A stretch of DNA of 64,000 nt from positions 107,355,933 to 107,419,932 of the forward strand of contig OZ035960.1 in NCBI GenBank assembly GCA_964034945.1. The letters are read 5' to 3'. Under the pieces are notes generated by a model. The model did no database searches. It had not been told where the DNA came from and worked only from the letters and a program-made list of their open reading frames with translations. Of the stretch, positions 41,400 through 54,609 are shown one piece after another. Within the stretch, counting starts at the first letter, position 1; every line of letters starts with the position of its first letter. The position numbers were made by a program, and so were the translations under genes. The DNA comes from Chrysopilus asiliformis. Its lineage: Eukaryota > Arthropoda > Insecta > Diptera > Rhagionidae.

Positions 41400-43560
41400 A
41401 CTATATGAGTTTTTGAAGCTTTTCCACTTTTGTACTATTATTGACTGTAAATTCTTGGAAAAAAAAATTTCTGTGGACTTTATTACTCAATGTTGAAAAG
41501 TTCTTTTGTGCATTTAAACATTTTTATCTAAAAACTCACTCGCAATAGTGATTCAACCACAAAAAAATTCACGATTTCGACATGTGGGTTGGTCCACTCT
41601 AGCTTTTAACGCCTCATATTAGAAACACTTGTAGTGGCATATATGTGCCATACATGAAAAATGCTCGTAAAGAGCTGTAAGTTTTTATCACTAAAGTCGA
41701 TATTCGCGTGCTGCGCGGTTTTTGTAACATTTTTGTTGATATATAAGAAGTTTTTTTTACCTTCCTCCTACTTTCATTTTAAATACTGTTGATTGCAACA
41801 ACAAAAACTTGTCAAAGCAAAATATATAAATTGGTTTAAATTAATTTCGTAAAAAAACGTTTTAAAACAGCAAAGAAGTTTGAAAACAATTAAGTTTGAT
41901 CTCTTAGTATGTAATTAAGAACTTAAAAACAAATGGAATGTTTTAACGGAAAAAAAACATGTTACAACTTTCTTATTTGTTTTCCATTTTTAATTAATTC
42001 AATTTAATTTACTTATATTAAGCTAGGGAGAAGATTCTAACTAAGCCTAAAGCCATTATTTGAATTATTTAACAAAAGGACTCCTCGGTACCGCATTATA
42101 TAAAACACTGCCATTTTCCCGGTTTTTGTACTTAATTTTTTCTTGTCTAAGGGAATTGAAGGAATGAAATAACGGAATGAACGAACGCACTTCTCATTTA
42201 AACAACGGAATTATCTCATCATATTTTCCTTCTTCCAAGTTTTGCCTTTCTTCATCTTTTTGTTATTTACTATACCTACATATGTATATATATGTAGGTA
42301 TAGTAGTCTCGCCCTTCCTTATGGTTATTTTTTTTTTCTTAAATACTGCTGGGCATCCTGAAGGAATATCAGAGGAAAATGACGAAGCAGGAAAATATAA
42401 TCGTATTCACAAAAAGAATTTAAAAGAATTATATAAAGTTTATGTACAGAAAAATAAAAAAGAACATAATCCCAGCCATCAAAGATTATGAGAGGAATTT
42501 TTGATTTTGGACATTATTCATCCTACGTCAGCTCTCGGAAAATTATTTCAGTTTGGGGCTAAGAAAAGTCCAATGAGTGGGTGCTATGGGGGTGTGGATT
42601 CCTATGTTTTCGCTTTGAATTACTTAAGGCTGGCTACTTCATACAAATCGAAGTGAAACCATGTTTTTAAAGAATTTATCCAAACGTTAATGTTCAATCG
42701 ATGCGAGTGAATAAAGTGGAAAATTTAAATCACAAACCTATGTTAGTACATTGGAAAATTAAGGAAATTAAATATATTTCATGGAATATCGTATAATATG
42801 ATTCATTTTACTGCCTTCTGCATACTTTATTAAAGTCTTTGACTTGAAGGTGAATGACTCGAAAATCACTTAATGGCCTTTCGATTAATTGGAATTTCTC
42901 TGACTTTCCTTTTTGCCGATGATTTGCAACAAAAAATATCTATTAAGATATTAGTCTTTGAAAAGCTGTAAGAACTTTCAAATTTTACTGTTTCAAAGAC
43001 AAACTTTTTTTACATGAATCGTTAAAACATTTCCCCTAAAAAAAATATAAAACATTATTTCCATTTGAAGAAAATTTCTCAAAAACAAAACAATGAATTC
43101 TCACTGTATCAACAAATAATTCTCCGTTAGTATCAAATAAAAATTGCCAAATAATCAAGTGAGTTTTCGTGTCTTCTTATCATGACAAAACCACGTTTAA
43201 ATGTCTATCAGCTTAAGAAAATGTCAATTCATTCTCAAAGGACATATTTTATTTTTTCATACATTTTCTAAATAGATTCAGGCGATTTGTCCGGCGAATT
43301 GTCGGCGAATTGACCGAGAACAGTTTAGCAAAGACGCAATCCATGCTTTAGTGAAGACACCCAAGAACCTGGGAAATCACAAAATTCAAAATAGTGGGAA
43401 ATCGCATGACAACGAATTCAGCTCAGACACAATGAGTGTGGAACAAATATAACAGTTGGGAAAATATCTTGGACAACTTTATGTCGGGATATTTCTCTCA
43501 AATATAAGCGATATTTCGTTATTTTCGCTATTAAAATTTTCGCTATTAAAAAAGAAAATA
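41400..43560. other. no gene recognised; one perfect AT-rich palindrome
   Basis: Non-coding. The only notable item is the 36-base palindrome listed separately at 42269. Confidence 0.5.
42269..42304. repeat. 36-base palindrome with 14-bp arms
   Basis: ACTATACCTACATA at 42269-42282 and its exact complement at 42291-42304, 8-base centre. Hairpin or cruciform prone; no element ends recognised. Confidence 0.8.
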
Positions 43561-43599
43561 TCCTTAGAATATTTTAAAAAATTGTCAATAAAAAAAATA

Positions 43600-43870
43600 T
43601 TTCCATTAATTTTGGTTATATGCATTTTTCCATAAAAGTGCATAGTTTTCGAGAGATTTGCAAAAAAATTGAATTTTTTTTCAAATATCGAACCGTTAGA
43701 GATACGACAAAAAAAGGTTAAAGCAAAAAATGTAGACCATTTTATATCCTTTAAATTTTGTCATATTCATTTATTTCGAAAAGCGCATAGGTCTTGGGAA
43801 ATTTTTGAAAAACGGTGGATTTTCAAAAGATTTGTATGGGAGGTATCCGTTATAGTTACTGTCACTTTTC
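43600..43870 (+). repeat. dispersed repeat D, copy 1
   Basis: Shares CATAAAAGTGCATAG, GAATTTTTTTTCAAATAT, ACCGTTAGAGATAC, TTTTATATCCTTT and TTGTATGGGAGGTA in the same order with 54690-55015. Confidence 0.75.
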
Positions 43871-43947
43871 GGAAAGTTGATAGAATACTATGATTTTTCA
43901 TAAACATCATTACAAAAAAAAGGATGACAAAAGATTTTGATTTCTGC

Positions 43948-44139
43948 ATGTCCGTCCGTCTGTCTGTCCGTCTGTCTGTCCGTCTGTCGGTCCGTCTGTC
44001 TGTCCGCCTGTCTGTCCGTCTGTCTGTCCGTCTGTCTGTCCGTCTGTCTGTCCGTCTGTCTGTCCGTCTGTCTGGTCGTCTGTCTGTCCGTCTGTCTGTC
44101 CGTCTGTCGGTCTGTCTGTCTGTCCGTCTGGCTGTCCGT
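43948..44139 (+). repeat. (TCTGTCCG)n microsatellite
   Basis: About 190 bp of TCTG/TCCG repeat inside repeat C, where other copies have only a short version. Arg/Ser/Val or Asp/Arg/Gln frames across it are artefacts. Confidence 0.95.
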
Positions 44140-44470
44140 GAACACAATAACTTCCGAAATGATTGATTTAGGCCCGTTTGCGCGTATTATTCTTAAAAAA
44201 TTAATTTGTGGTTAGCCTACTTAAACCGTAGAAATTCTTCGACTTAAATTTTTTAAGTTGTACATAAGTTGCTAAGTTTTGTTGGTGCAAACGGCACTTA
44301 GAGGCGTGAAATTTGGTATAGTTACGTTTCTCGCAAATTACAAGGCTAAGTTCTTGAAAAATTCGGTTATTCCTCCACCCGCCACCCCCCACCCCTCGAC
44401 ACAATACAAACGAAACAGTTTTTAACAATTTTTTTCAAAAACGGTGAGTCATATTAAAAAAATTATTTTT
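44140..44470 (+). repeat. dispersed repeat C, second copy, containing the mariner empty-site relative
   Basis: GTGAACACAATAACTTCCG, TTTCTCGCAAATTACAAGGC and AAAAACGGTGAGTCATATT match 26330-26705. Bases 44170-44296 are the uninterrupted counterpart (other strand) of the repeat split by the mariner at 18365. Confidence 0.7.
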
Positions 44471-44498
44471 TTGAAATTTTTTAAACGGTTCAAATGGA

Positions 44499-44967
44499 TT
44501 AACACGTTAACTGCCACCGACCTGGTCTCACATTAAAAAGGGCTCCTCAGGTGCTGGAAAAAATAATAGGCGGTCTGGGAAACTCTTTTTTGATATGTGG
44601 CCTATGAATTTTGTGAGTTCAATGTGGAAACACAAAGGAAAGCATAAAACCATTGATAAAAAAAATATACTGGGGCCTTATGCTAGAACTCGTACCGAGT
44701 CAAATATCTACCGAGTGCTACGAAAAGCGATTCTTGAACTCGGAAACGAGCGATTTCTTGCGAGTAAATACTCGGTGACGTTTAGCCTGCCGAGTGAGGT
44801 CAATATGAATCTGAAACTATCTTTTGAGAGAGATCGCTCGTTTCCGAGTTCAAGAATCGCTTTTTGTACCACTCGGTAGAGATTTGACTCGGTACGAGTT
44901 CTAGAATAAGGCCCCTGGTCACTAGGACCCGAGATTTTCACTTCTATGGTGGCAGTCAACGTGTTAA
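44499..44967. mobile_element. 469-bp TTAA-flanked MITE, CACGTT[N]ACTGCCA family
   Basis: TTAA at 44499-44502 and 44964-44967; ends TTAACACGTTAACTGCCACC and the complement of TTAACACGTTGACTGCCACC. It contains a nested foldback at 44672-44915, which accounts for half its length. Confidence 0.85.
44672..44915. mobile_element. nested foldback element, arms of about 84 bp
   Basis: GGGGCCTTATGCTAGAACTC at the left is inverted at the right end (44896-44915, one insertion/mismatch). The arms continue with ACTCGGAAACGAGCGAT and its complement. No resolved target duplication. Confidence 0.8.
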
Positions 44968-46172
44968 GTAAATGTAACTGTTAATCGGATGTCTGCTTTC
45001 AGCAACTATAAAATGAGAAGTTGAAAATGCGGAGAATCAGTGAAAAATTTAAACAAATTAAAATATTGGAACAAATTGCGCAAAGAAAATCTGATTATTC
45101 GAGCTGAGTTTCACAATTTCTCTAAAGTTCCATATTTGTCATTAGCGTCAGTTTATCAGCTTAATTGCAAACCAAAATCAACGTGTAAACTTACGAGGGT
45201 TGCGTAAAAGAATTTCCATGCACATTTTCACAGTTTATTTACGATGCGGAAAACTTACGCAGCTCACGCGGTTTACAAGTCATTTCCGCGATTCCATGAA
45301 TCACTCTAATATTTTCATTAAAATTCTTGAACAACAATTTTATAGCAGAAAGTCTAGCACTAACCTCTTTTTTATACAAAACAAAACCCCCTGTGCCAAT
45401 CAATTTTAACACACATTTTTTTAGAAGGAAAAATAGAAGACGAATTGCAACTGAAATTCCAATAAAGTGTTTATTACAACTCTACCCAATGTGATATGTT
45501 TACATTTTCACATACTGTAAATTCACTGCACTCGAATGAGTCTATTTGTGGCCAAAAGATGCGTTGAAGGCGATAAATAAACTTACTTTTGTTATTATCG
45601 AAGGTAATCTGTTTCTAAATAAAATCTCAAAGATCTTATCAAAATATTTGCTGAATACTGTTCAACTTAAATCGTCGTATCTTAAAAGCTGTTTATTGAC
45701 AAAAACTGGGTCAAAGATCTTAATCTCTCTGCATACGAAGAAGGAAAAGTTTTTTTTGTTGTGGTTGTTTAGTAAATAAATTACTGTTCGAATGGAAATT
45801 CTCTGTGGTTAAGGGAAATGTTTAAGAAAATGTGTTTTGTTTATTTGAATTTCACACTTCATGTTGTATACGAAAAGTGTTTCTTTTGTAGATATTGAAA
45901 ACTGTTGCACTTCTTATTTATTATTCCAGCAAATTTTTCACTTCCTTGCAAAAACTTGGTGTCACGGACTATGTGTAAAATTTACTATTTTTGGATTTGG
46001 AAAGGAACTTTTGTATAAAAAGTTCAGTAGATTATTAACCCCTTCATTCCCGACTTTTTTTCCTGCAGTAAGAAATATTTTGTTTGTCGTTTGTTTTTCT
46101 TTAATCCTAAAGAAGCCCAATTTGAAATTTTCACTTTTGTGTAAAAAATTGTCATAAAACGTTGTTTAATAG
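44968..46172. other. no recognised feature
   Basis: AT-rich non-coding. Confidence 0.5.
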
Positions 46173-46665
46173 TAGGGCGACCATATTTTTTTGATCTGAA
46201 TCCGGTACAGATTACCGCAAGAAAGCAGGGGATTCGCAAAACATTGTGAGGCAATTTTTAATGTTGCGAAAACAATCGTGACATTTTTGAAAGACCGATC
46301 AGAGGGAAGACGGTTTGTTTTTATTTTTGTCTGCGATTATATAAAAAGTATTATGAGTAATTTATGTTTTCAAAATACAGCAAAAATTGTGGCGCAGGCA
46401 AAACTTTTAGAAATAAACATCCCACTATTGAAAATCTTTGAATGCAATATGTCGCAGGCGATTTTTTTTAAGAAAAATGCGTTAAGGGCAGTGATTTCTA
46501 AAGAAACTGTGCCGCAGGGAAAAATCTTCCGTTTTCGAGCTTTATTTTTGTAGTGTTTAAGAAATTACAACACTAGAATGTATGATTCCGGGACAAAAGT
46601 TTAGTTTCCGGGACGCCGGGACAACAGGTCTAAATCCGGGACTGTCCCGGACTTATGAGCAACAT
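46173..46665. mobile_element. TAGGGTGACCATA element, third copy
   Basis: Left end TAGGGCGACCATA at 46173-46185. Inside are GTGGCGCAGGCAAAAC, CCGGGACGCCGGGACAAC and CCGGGACTGTCCCGG. The right end is decayed. Confidence 0.7.
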
Positions 46666-47744
46666 CGCGCATTAAAGCGTTGAAATTTGTGAAAAGAAAA
46701 TACACGACTTTCAATCGATTACATAGTTTTGCATTCAATCAAAAGTTTTGTTTGAAACTACAAAAAAAAAATATTTGAACATTCCAAATAAATAATTTGG
46801 TTTTTCGCGTAACATGTTTTGCGGTTGAATTTAAAGTAAAAAACCGAATTTTTCTTTTACGAATACTATTTGAAAATTTAGCAAAGACACAAACAGACTG
46901 GTTTCGAGTTTGCGCACTAAAAATCAGGGAAAGTTTTGTAGAGTTTTTCAAAAGCTTTCAGGAGAAACCCACTTTTATAGCATAAGGGGATAATTTTTAA
47001 TGTATCGCATCACATTTTGTTGTAAATGAAAAATAATGCGGCAACGTACCCTAGCGCCTAAAAATATTGGAACAACGTAGCCTAACGGATTGGTTCTTTG
47101 GAATATATTCAAATTCAAATTTGTTTGCACTTGCTTCACATTTCCAAGGATTTTTATAAAGGGCGCATATATCTCAAAAAATTTGGTCTGCGGCAACTTT
47201 TTCTTTATTGGTATTTTTACAATTTCCGTTGCGTCCATTTATAAGACGCAAAGAGCGCGAAAAATTAAGTTTATTTCTGCTTGAGACTGTGCAACACTCG
47301 ATTTAATTACCCGGACTGTAACCCGTTGTCAAAATTACTCCTGCGGCGCACATTTGTTAATTGCTTTTCCTCGGTTTTCATCCAAATCAAGTTTTATATT
47401 CGGGATCACATTGGTTGTTTCATTGGTGTGACTTTCGTACTCATTTGATCGCGGATTGACAAAAAAATATGGCCACTTTACCCGTTACCACCATTCAAGA
47501 CAACCTGCTGTCATAAACCGTATCGCGAAACTATAATTATTTGGAATTAATAGTCTATTATTTTCGAAAAATAATAGTGATGAGCTTGTAAGAGATCAAA
47601 ATCGAGAAAAATACGCCACAGGTGAAAGTCTTTCTGATCCGAGCCGATGTGTTAAAAAAAACTCTGAAATAAAAGTCGCTAAATTGCAATCATTTTCTAT
47701 GTTTAATTTTCAGTTAACTAATCAGCATATGTACTTAAAAGTAC
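46666..47744. other. no recognised feature
   Basis: AT-rich non-coding. Confidence 0.5.
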
Positions 47745-48110
47745 TAATGACTAGCTTGGAAACCCGACATTGCCAGATTAAAGTTTTGTTTACACCCTAA
47801 AACCGGGAAATAACTCCCTCCCTTTCGAAAAACACCACCAGATTCAAACACCAAACACTTTCGAACACCAGATTCGAGCCTAGCGACCCCGTAAACCAAT
47901 AACGCCAGTTTTCCCGAGGAAAAATAAAGAGAAGGATATTTGCGTTATCCTTACAGGACCTTTCGTTTCGAATTTTGTAAAATTGGTTCTCAGCGAGCAT
48001 TATGTATAATACGAATATGTGTGCAAAATTTCATGGCAATCGGTTTAGTGATTTGGGAGATACTGTGATGAGTGATTGAGTCAGTGGTACTTGGCTTTTA
48101 TAAATATCGT
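47745..48110 (-). repeat. reverse-oriented relative of repeat B
   Basis: GCGTTATCCTTACAGGACCTT is the complement of the AAGGTCCTGTAAGGATAACG phrase of repeat B. An ACTAGCTTGGAAACCCGACA head resembles that at 25758. Confidence 0.5.
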
Positions 48111-50280
48111 CCCTTCATATCGTGTACCAAACATTTTGAAGTTTTTCAAATAATGATGGAGGTTGGGTTTTGGTCCAACAATCTTTCAAACAGTTTTTTT
48201 TTTTATTTTGAATCCGTGTTTAATTTTTATTTTGAATCTATGTTAAATTTTTATTTTTCTTGTCAAAATTTTGGTTTAACTCAACCTACAACATAAACAT
48301 GTGTCAAATAAAATTTTTTTCGTGAAATTAATCTGTTTAATGAAACAAAAAACAAACGTGGAAATTTCATGACAAACTCATAAAACCCATATTTCTTTCA
48401 TCTAGCGAATGCCATTAAAATTTACAAATTAAAAAAGGATTCTCCCACTTTCGCTTTGAAATACGTATTTAATTACTTTTATGGCGGAGCATTGAAAAAT
48501 AATACTCTAAATGCTTGTAAACAGTTTAATTGTTTTACCGCTTAATTTATCAATCATCATATGGGGAGCATAAAAGTGATGCCCATGAATTTAACTCCCA
48601 GGAAAACTGAATTTTCATCTTCCAACAAAACATCAGAAAAGGCAATCTGTGTATGATTTTAAGGGCGGATATGTTGGCGTTATCTACCCTAATTCCTTTT
48701 GATTCTATTTTGACAACAAAGTCAGCAAAGAAGGAGTTGAACGTAATTAAATTCATCCATAAGAAAATCCAATAAACCGATGTGTTCTAGAGGACGCATC
48801 TGGAATGAATTTACTTAAAATGTTGGCTGAATGTCGAGTTCTTCTATACGTATGAGAGTGTATTTATATATGGAAAATTTAAGATCTACCTTTAATGTCA
48901 AGTGCATGGGGATTTCTTAAGACTTTTTTCTTACAATCGTCAGACTCTGAAGCCGTGGAAAATCCAAACTCGATATCGCTCTTATGTTATTTATAGATGA
49001 GTGTCATACGCTTATGGGCTTCATTTTGGTCTGTTACCATAACATTTTTGTTTTTTAAAAACGCCGCCAAGAAACGAATTTCAGTGAATTCGAAAATTCG
49101 GTGGAGACTTCTATGAAATTATTTTTTTCATTCTCCAACAAAAATGTTAATAAGCGTATCAGATTTTTATGGGCATCTCGTGGCTGTTTAGAGCAAATTA
49201 CGGTCATAATCTTTGCCTGTTTTATAAATAACAATCTTATAGATACTTTCAGTATGAGTGGCAGTTAATGATACCACAACCCTACCCAACATCTTTAGAA
49301 AGTCATCATGTGGTTAACCATAAGTACGAGTACTTTACTAGGATAACATTTTCTCCGACTTTGCTTTATTCGTGCACTTGACGTTTTACTTATAGTATAT
49401 AAATCATGTTCTACCCAAAGCAACCACAGTGGCAGTTAGACAGAGGAAGGGAAGTGTGTACTTTAATTGTTTTATTAGTTCCACTTAAAGGGACAAAGTG
49501 GCTATAGCGGGTAGGTCGGTTTGTACCTAGAATTGGTTCGCCCAGAGACATCCTTCACATGGCCTCTTAATGATGATCACCCCGTGTGTGTTCCGCACTT
49601 AGAAAATCATCAGTAATACCGCTCGCTATCGTTATCATCCCTTAGGGAGTTTTCACATCAATCATCTCAGATGCACAAAATGCACTTAAACTCTTAAAGC
49701 TGAATCCTTGTAGCTACATAAGTAATAAATCGATCAAGGGTATATTACTGTATTGTGTGGATTTATTTATTTTCCAAGAAAGGAAAACTAGATAACGAGA
49801 TTGTAATCCAAGCCTTCCAGGGGTTTATTATCCATTAAGGATGCCAGAGAAACGTTTCATAAATATGAATGGCATCCGTTTCAGACTTTTGAACTCATGC
49901 TTGGATAGAACTGGTTTCCCAATGCAATTTACAAAGTTCGTACCTTTTATGAAATATTGACCTATTAACACCCGCCCTACTCCGACCATTACACCGGATA
50001 TATATATCTATGGTAATAAGTTAAAGTAGCTTTAGTTGATTTTCAGGCGAAACCAAACTGATCTGTATTTGCATTTCCAAACTTTGACTTATGAACAACA
50101 TTTTTTCCCAGAATTTTCTCTCTCAGGCATTATTGGGTTAACAAAATTTAAATACAAAACAACATAAGAAAAACTACAAATTTCCAGGTCGGTAATCGTA
50201 AATATCTATATGAACACAGGCCGAATTCTGTTTTTAAAAAAATAAAAAAAGTTACATAAGTCAGGTGGCAATCGTCAAAT
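48111..50280. other. no recognised feature
   Basis: Non-coding. About 49470-49720 is less AT-rich and free of repeats but has no useful frame. Confidence 0.5.
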
Positions 50281-50331
50281 ACTCATGATGACAGACACAA
50301 TGTTTGTTTAGAAAAATCCAGTTGTATAGCA

Positions 50332-50640
50332 GAGGGGGAAGGGAGTGGTCTCACTGGATTTTGATGTATCGATAAGCTATGTAAAATTATATTCCAAACG
50401 GATTTTATCTTTATAAATTTTTCGATACGATGTACCGTTTTCGAGAAATCAGGAAAAAAGTATTCCATTTGTATGGAAGAGGGGGAAAGCAGTGGTCCGA
50501 TTGGATTTTGATGTATCGATGAGTTATGTAAAATGCTATTCTAAACACATTTAAACTTAATAAATTTTTCAAAATGACTCACCGTTTTCGAGAAATTTGC
50601 AAAAAACTATTTCGTTTGTATGGGGGAGGGGGAAGGAATG
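50332..50640. repeat. 147-bp tandem repeat, just over two units
   Basis: GAGGGGGAA starts at 50332, 50479 and 50626, exactly 147 bases apart. Units share TTGGATTTTGATGTATCGAT and CACCGTTTTCGAGAAAT-like text. It runs into repeat C. Confidence 0.85.
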
Positions 50641-50890
50641 GTCCGATTTCGCCCTTATCAAGAACTTAGCCGAGCCATTTACGAGAAACGAAACTATACA
50701 AAATTTCAAGTCTCTAGCTGAACTCTTTCGAAAATTATGGTGTTCACGGACAGACAGACGGACGGACAGACGAAAAGACGGACAGACAGACGGACGGACA
50801 TGCGAAAATCAAAATCTTTTGTCATCTTTAACACCTTGGTGTAATTCACTAAATCTAATATACTTCTGTATGATATATCACAGATTGGCA
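50575..50890 (-). repeat. dispersed repeat C, third copy (reverse)
   Basis: GACTCACCGTTTTCGAGAAA, TTTACGAGAAACG, CAAGTCTCTAGCTGAACTC, GTGTTCACGGACAGACAGAC and TATGATATATCACAG, the reverse order of 26330-26705. Confidence 0.7.
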
Positions 50891-50899
50891 CGTGGTAAT

Positions 50900-51980
50900 T
50901 GTAGCTTTTCTTATGTTTTACTTTGCCTTTGAGGTAAAACTCCAACTGCCAGAACAAAAATTCTAAAAAAAACCATAACTTAGAAACATTTTTTAATTCT
51001 ACCTATATTTACTTTTTCCTGCCTGGGTTCGTGGGATGCTGCATAATACCGGCAAGTAAAAAAACCCTCTTCGAAGGACCTCTTCAGATGATCACAGCGT
51101 CCTCCAAGTTAAAATTCCTTACTCTCAAAATACATTTTCAAAAGTGGTCCTTAACTTGTACTTTGTTTTCACTTTTTCGGCTTCCAAACATAAACTCATT
51201 ACTCGGTGGGGGGTGTCTTGTTGTGTGTCCTTTTTTCTACATTATTGTTTTTCTTGTCTTTAGATTATTTCCCTTGTTTTTTGGTGTATGGTTGTGTATG
51301 TGGGTTTGATTTTTTCAATATCTTTTTGAGCGATTTAGTGGAGTTTCAACATCAACGAGGGTTCGATGTCATTTGTGTGACATGAGCACTTCAACATTTC
51401 AACAAAAAATCTATTTTTTTTTCATATAACATACCGCACATGTGTCGAACCGTAATTTAATGACATATGTGTGCCCCTAATTGAAACGACATGCAGCATA
51501 AGATGGATTTGAGTGTTTTCGGAGCTCAGATTTCATTAAATGTTATTACGGGTAGATATCCCTCTGGATCCTGATGATGATGCCTACAAATATGTCTGTA
51601 ACCAAAGGTTCTGAGTCCCTATCCAAACCTGGGCATCAAAAATTCTGTGATTTTGATATATCGGGCATGACTAATTTGCGGCACTAATTGCACAGTAAGT
51701 TTCCAAGATATAATTTCTTATTCCGTTTGAGCTGTCATTGAAACGGCGGGTTCCAGATAATTTGTTGATTATAGCCATGGACGGATGGGGCAGAGAATGT
51801 CAATTTATTTAAGCGTAATATAAAAATTTGATTAATAATTGAAATTGACTGGCAATATGAAAGATTCAATCATAATTATTTTAAATAAATTGTGTTGAAA
51901 GGTGGAAAATACCAGAATTTTCCCTGGACAACTTCTGTTGTACAAGCTTTGGTTTTCATCAAATATTTTAGCGTTGCTTT
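50900..51980. other. no recognised feature
   Basis: Non-coding. Confidence 0.5.
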
Positions 51981-51989
51981 GTATTAAAT

Positions 51990-53010
51990 GTCTAAAAGTA
52001 ACCCAAGCAAACCATTTGCGACTCAAGCTACAGTGTGACCCTGGTGTTGCAAATCAGTTTATGCGACGGCCGTTTTGCAATCGGTTGCAAAAAAACTGGT
52101 TGCAAATTGGTCGCTTTTTTTTTGTCACAAAAAAAATACTTTTGGCATTGTTATTCTGGTATTGTTACTAGTCACAAGTCACAATTTGTATAGCGATTTT
52201 CGCGTAAAATAATTTTCCAGTGATTTTTTCCGTGATGTTTGTATAGGGAAGAGTGGAACAAATGGTCCGTTTTCTTCCTTTGGAAAACTTCCCCTTCCTA
52301 TTTACGAGAAACGCAGGTACAAAATTTCAAGTCTCTAGCTCAATCCTTTCAAATATTCTGGTGTTCACGGGCAGACAGACGGTCGGACATGCTGTAGTTC
52401 ATTTTCATGTCCTAAGATTGGTTCGATGCGTTACAAAAGGTATATTTTGAGCCCAATTCTGGTGACTGTTAATGACCAATGACTAGTCACAACTTGGTCA
52501 CAACATTTTCGTGTTTTCATGATATAATTCTCCTGCCCTTGTAACTCTCTGAATTGAGACTTCTGAATGGAAAATATATCACTGGAAAATTATCACCTTT
52601 TATGCCAAAATCGCTCCACAGATTGTGACTTGTGACGGGTCACAAAACTATAATAAAGGTGCAAATCTAATACTTTCCTATACGATATATCATGCAGTAT
52701 AAAAACGGGAAAAATGAAACTACTCTTTCACCCCTTCGCCGTACAAATAGGAAACTTTTTGCAATTTTCTCACAAAAATTGGAGATGTTGCACTAAAAAA
52801 GTTAAGCCTAGGCTAATTTTTTAGGAATACAGCCGATTTATATCGATATTTAGAAAAAAAACTAGGAAAAAATTGTTGCACTAACGTGGCAGCGACGTTG
52901 TTGTAACGTCGCAGCGGCCGATTTGCTACCTCATATATTTTACAAACCAAGTTGTGCGACCGTCGCATAACCGATATCCAAACATTTTTGGTTACTCTAT
53001 CTAAACATGA
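51990..53010. repeat. possible decayed inverted-end element invaded by repeat C
   Basis: TTATGCGACGGCCG near 52060 and GCGACCGTCGCATAACC near 52957 are roughly inverted. Repeat C in reverse (52255-52445, plus TACGATATATCATGC near 52680) lies between them. Weak match only. Confidence 0.3.
52255..52445 (-). repeat. dispersed repeat C, fourth copy (reverse)
   Basis: TATTTACGAGAAACGCAGG, CAAGTCTCTAGCTCAATCC, GTGTTCACGGGCAGACAGAC and GATGCGTTACAAA match the complement of 26330-26600. Confidence 0.7.
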
Positions 53011-54470
53011 TATCTCGGTTTACGCTAGTTTTTATTTTTGGGCATTTTTATTTCTTCTTCTTGTTGTTATCCTTGCGTGTTTTTTTTTGCTAATATTCAA
53101 AACTATTTATTGACCGTAATTAATTGCGTACAAAATTGGTGTCCTACGAAACTAAAATAAAGTTGAACTTGTCAAACTTTTGGAAAACACAACACAGAAA
53201 ATTGAAAATCCTAAAATCGTATCGTATCCCTTTAAATAAATCGAATCAGGACGCCACATGGTCTCCTTGAATCTGGAATTTACGAGTGCCAGCAAAAAGG
53301 ACAATACCTCAACAATTTTTCCAGACATTTCGCAATTTATCACGAAAAAAGTAAACAAAAAATACCTAACAAGGAATAAAACACACACTAACAAATATTA
53401 AACTCGATTTTTGTTAGCCTTTTTCTTGACAAAGGCAAGAATTGATTATTGTCTGGAAAAATCTCCTTTTAGTACCTATCGATTCCAAAAACTGAAGAAA
53501 TATCAGATGAAAAAGTCCTGAAATAAAGACAACAAAACCTGGAAAACAAAGTACGGAAAAAGAACTCAGCGAAGCAAGGAATTTTTTTATTCTTGTGAAA
53601 TAAACTTCAATTGATTGTTTATTTGGACAAAATCATTCGGAAAAGTTTCTCCCCAAAAACTTTCATGGAAATGTACTATTTCCCTAACGTTTTTCTTGAT
53701 TATTCATTCATATGAACCTTTGGATTTATTTTTCAATTTTCTGGCAACAATCTAGCAACATTTTAGCCACAAAAGCAAATCTTCCTTATCTTGCCTGCGG
53801 GGATTTGTCCGGTTCCGTCCTACACCTCTTGACGTTTTCTTTTTTTTTTTTTTAAAAAAAGGCAACAAAAACTTTTAGGGAAATTTTAAATTATTTTTAA
53901 GTTGGATTTTTATTCAACAGATACATTGAGCTCAATTAAAATTAAAGCAATTTATTTCGAAAACGCTATAGCGGCGAGAAAAAATGTTAATAAATTGAAA
54001 ATCATTGCTTTTTCCGAACTAACGAAAACCACGAAGAGTCCATTTCTAATCCAGGAACTCATCCATCGAACAGGAAGAAACAAATCCTACATGGAATTTG
54101 GTATGCGAAATACGGAATACTTTTTGGCGGTTGGTCCCATAACATGTTATGTTATCCGAAAATGTCGCAATAACAATAAACATGTCAGTCAGTCTATAAT
54201 CATTTCAGTCGAATAACGAAAAAATTACTTCTGGGCGGAATTTTTTTTATAACATCAGTCGGTCGGCCTGTCGGATATCACCCTTCGATCTATTATACCC
54301 AAATATATACACCAAATTTTGTAAAGTGTTACATCCCCTAGCCCCGCTATTTGTCTGTTGTGGAACAAATTTGGAATGTGTGCAACTGAGTTGTATAACT
54401 TTCGCCATGCCCACTCTATAAAATAATAAATCTTACCATAAATGTCACTTAATGCTAGAATTTGAAGGTT
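53011..54470. other. no recognised feature
   Basis: Non-coding. A 104-codon frame at 53902-54216 has no recognised domain and ordinary intergenic composition. Confidence 0.5.
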
Positions 54471-54609
54471 ATTTTTATTCAATTCTCAAATGTTCGTTTC
54501 AACATCAAATATTGAAGACTTTAGCTGGAAAAAATGTAGTAAAATGTAAACAGATATTCATCACGTTAATTGAAGCTGTGAAAAAATATAGGTGGAAATC
54601 AGAAAAAAA

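Noticed and set aside
43767..44215. Arg/Asp/Thr or Ser/Val/Arg repeat frames of 80-126 codons on both strands
   Set aside because: Artefacts of the TCTGTCCG microsatellite.
53902..54216. 104-codon frame
   Set aside because: No recognised motif; length within chance for this sequence.
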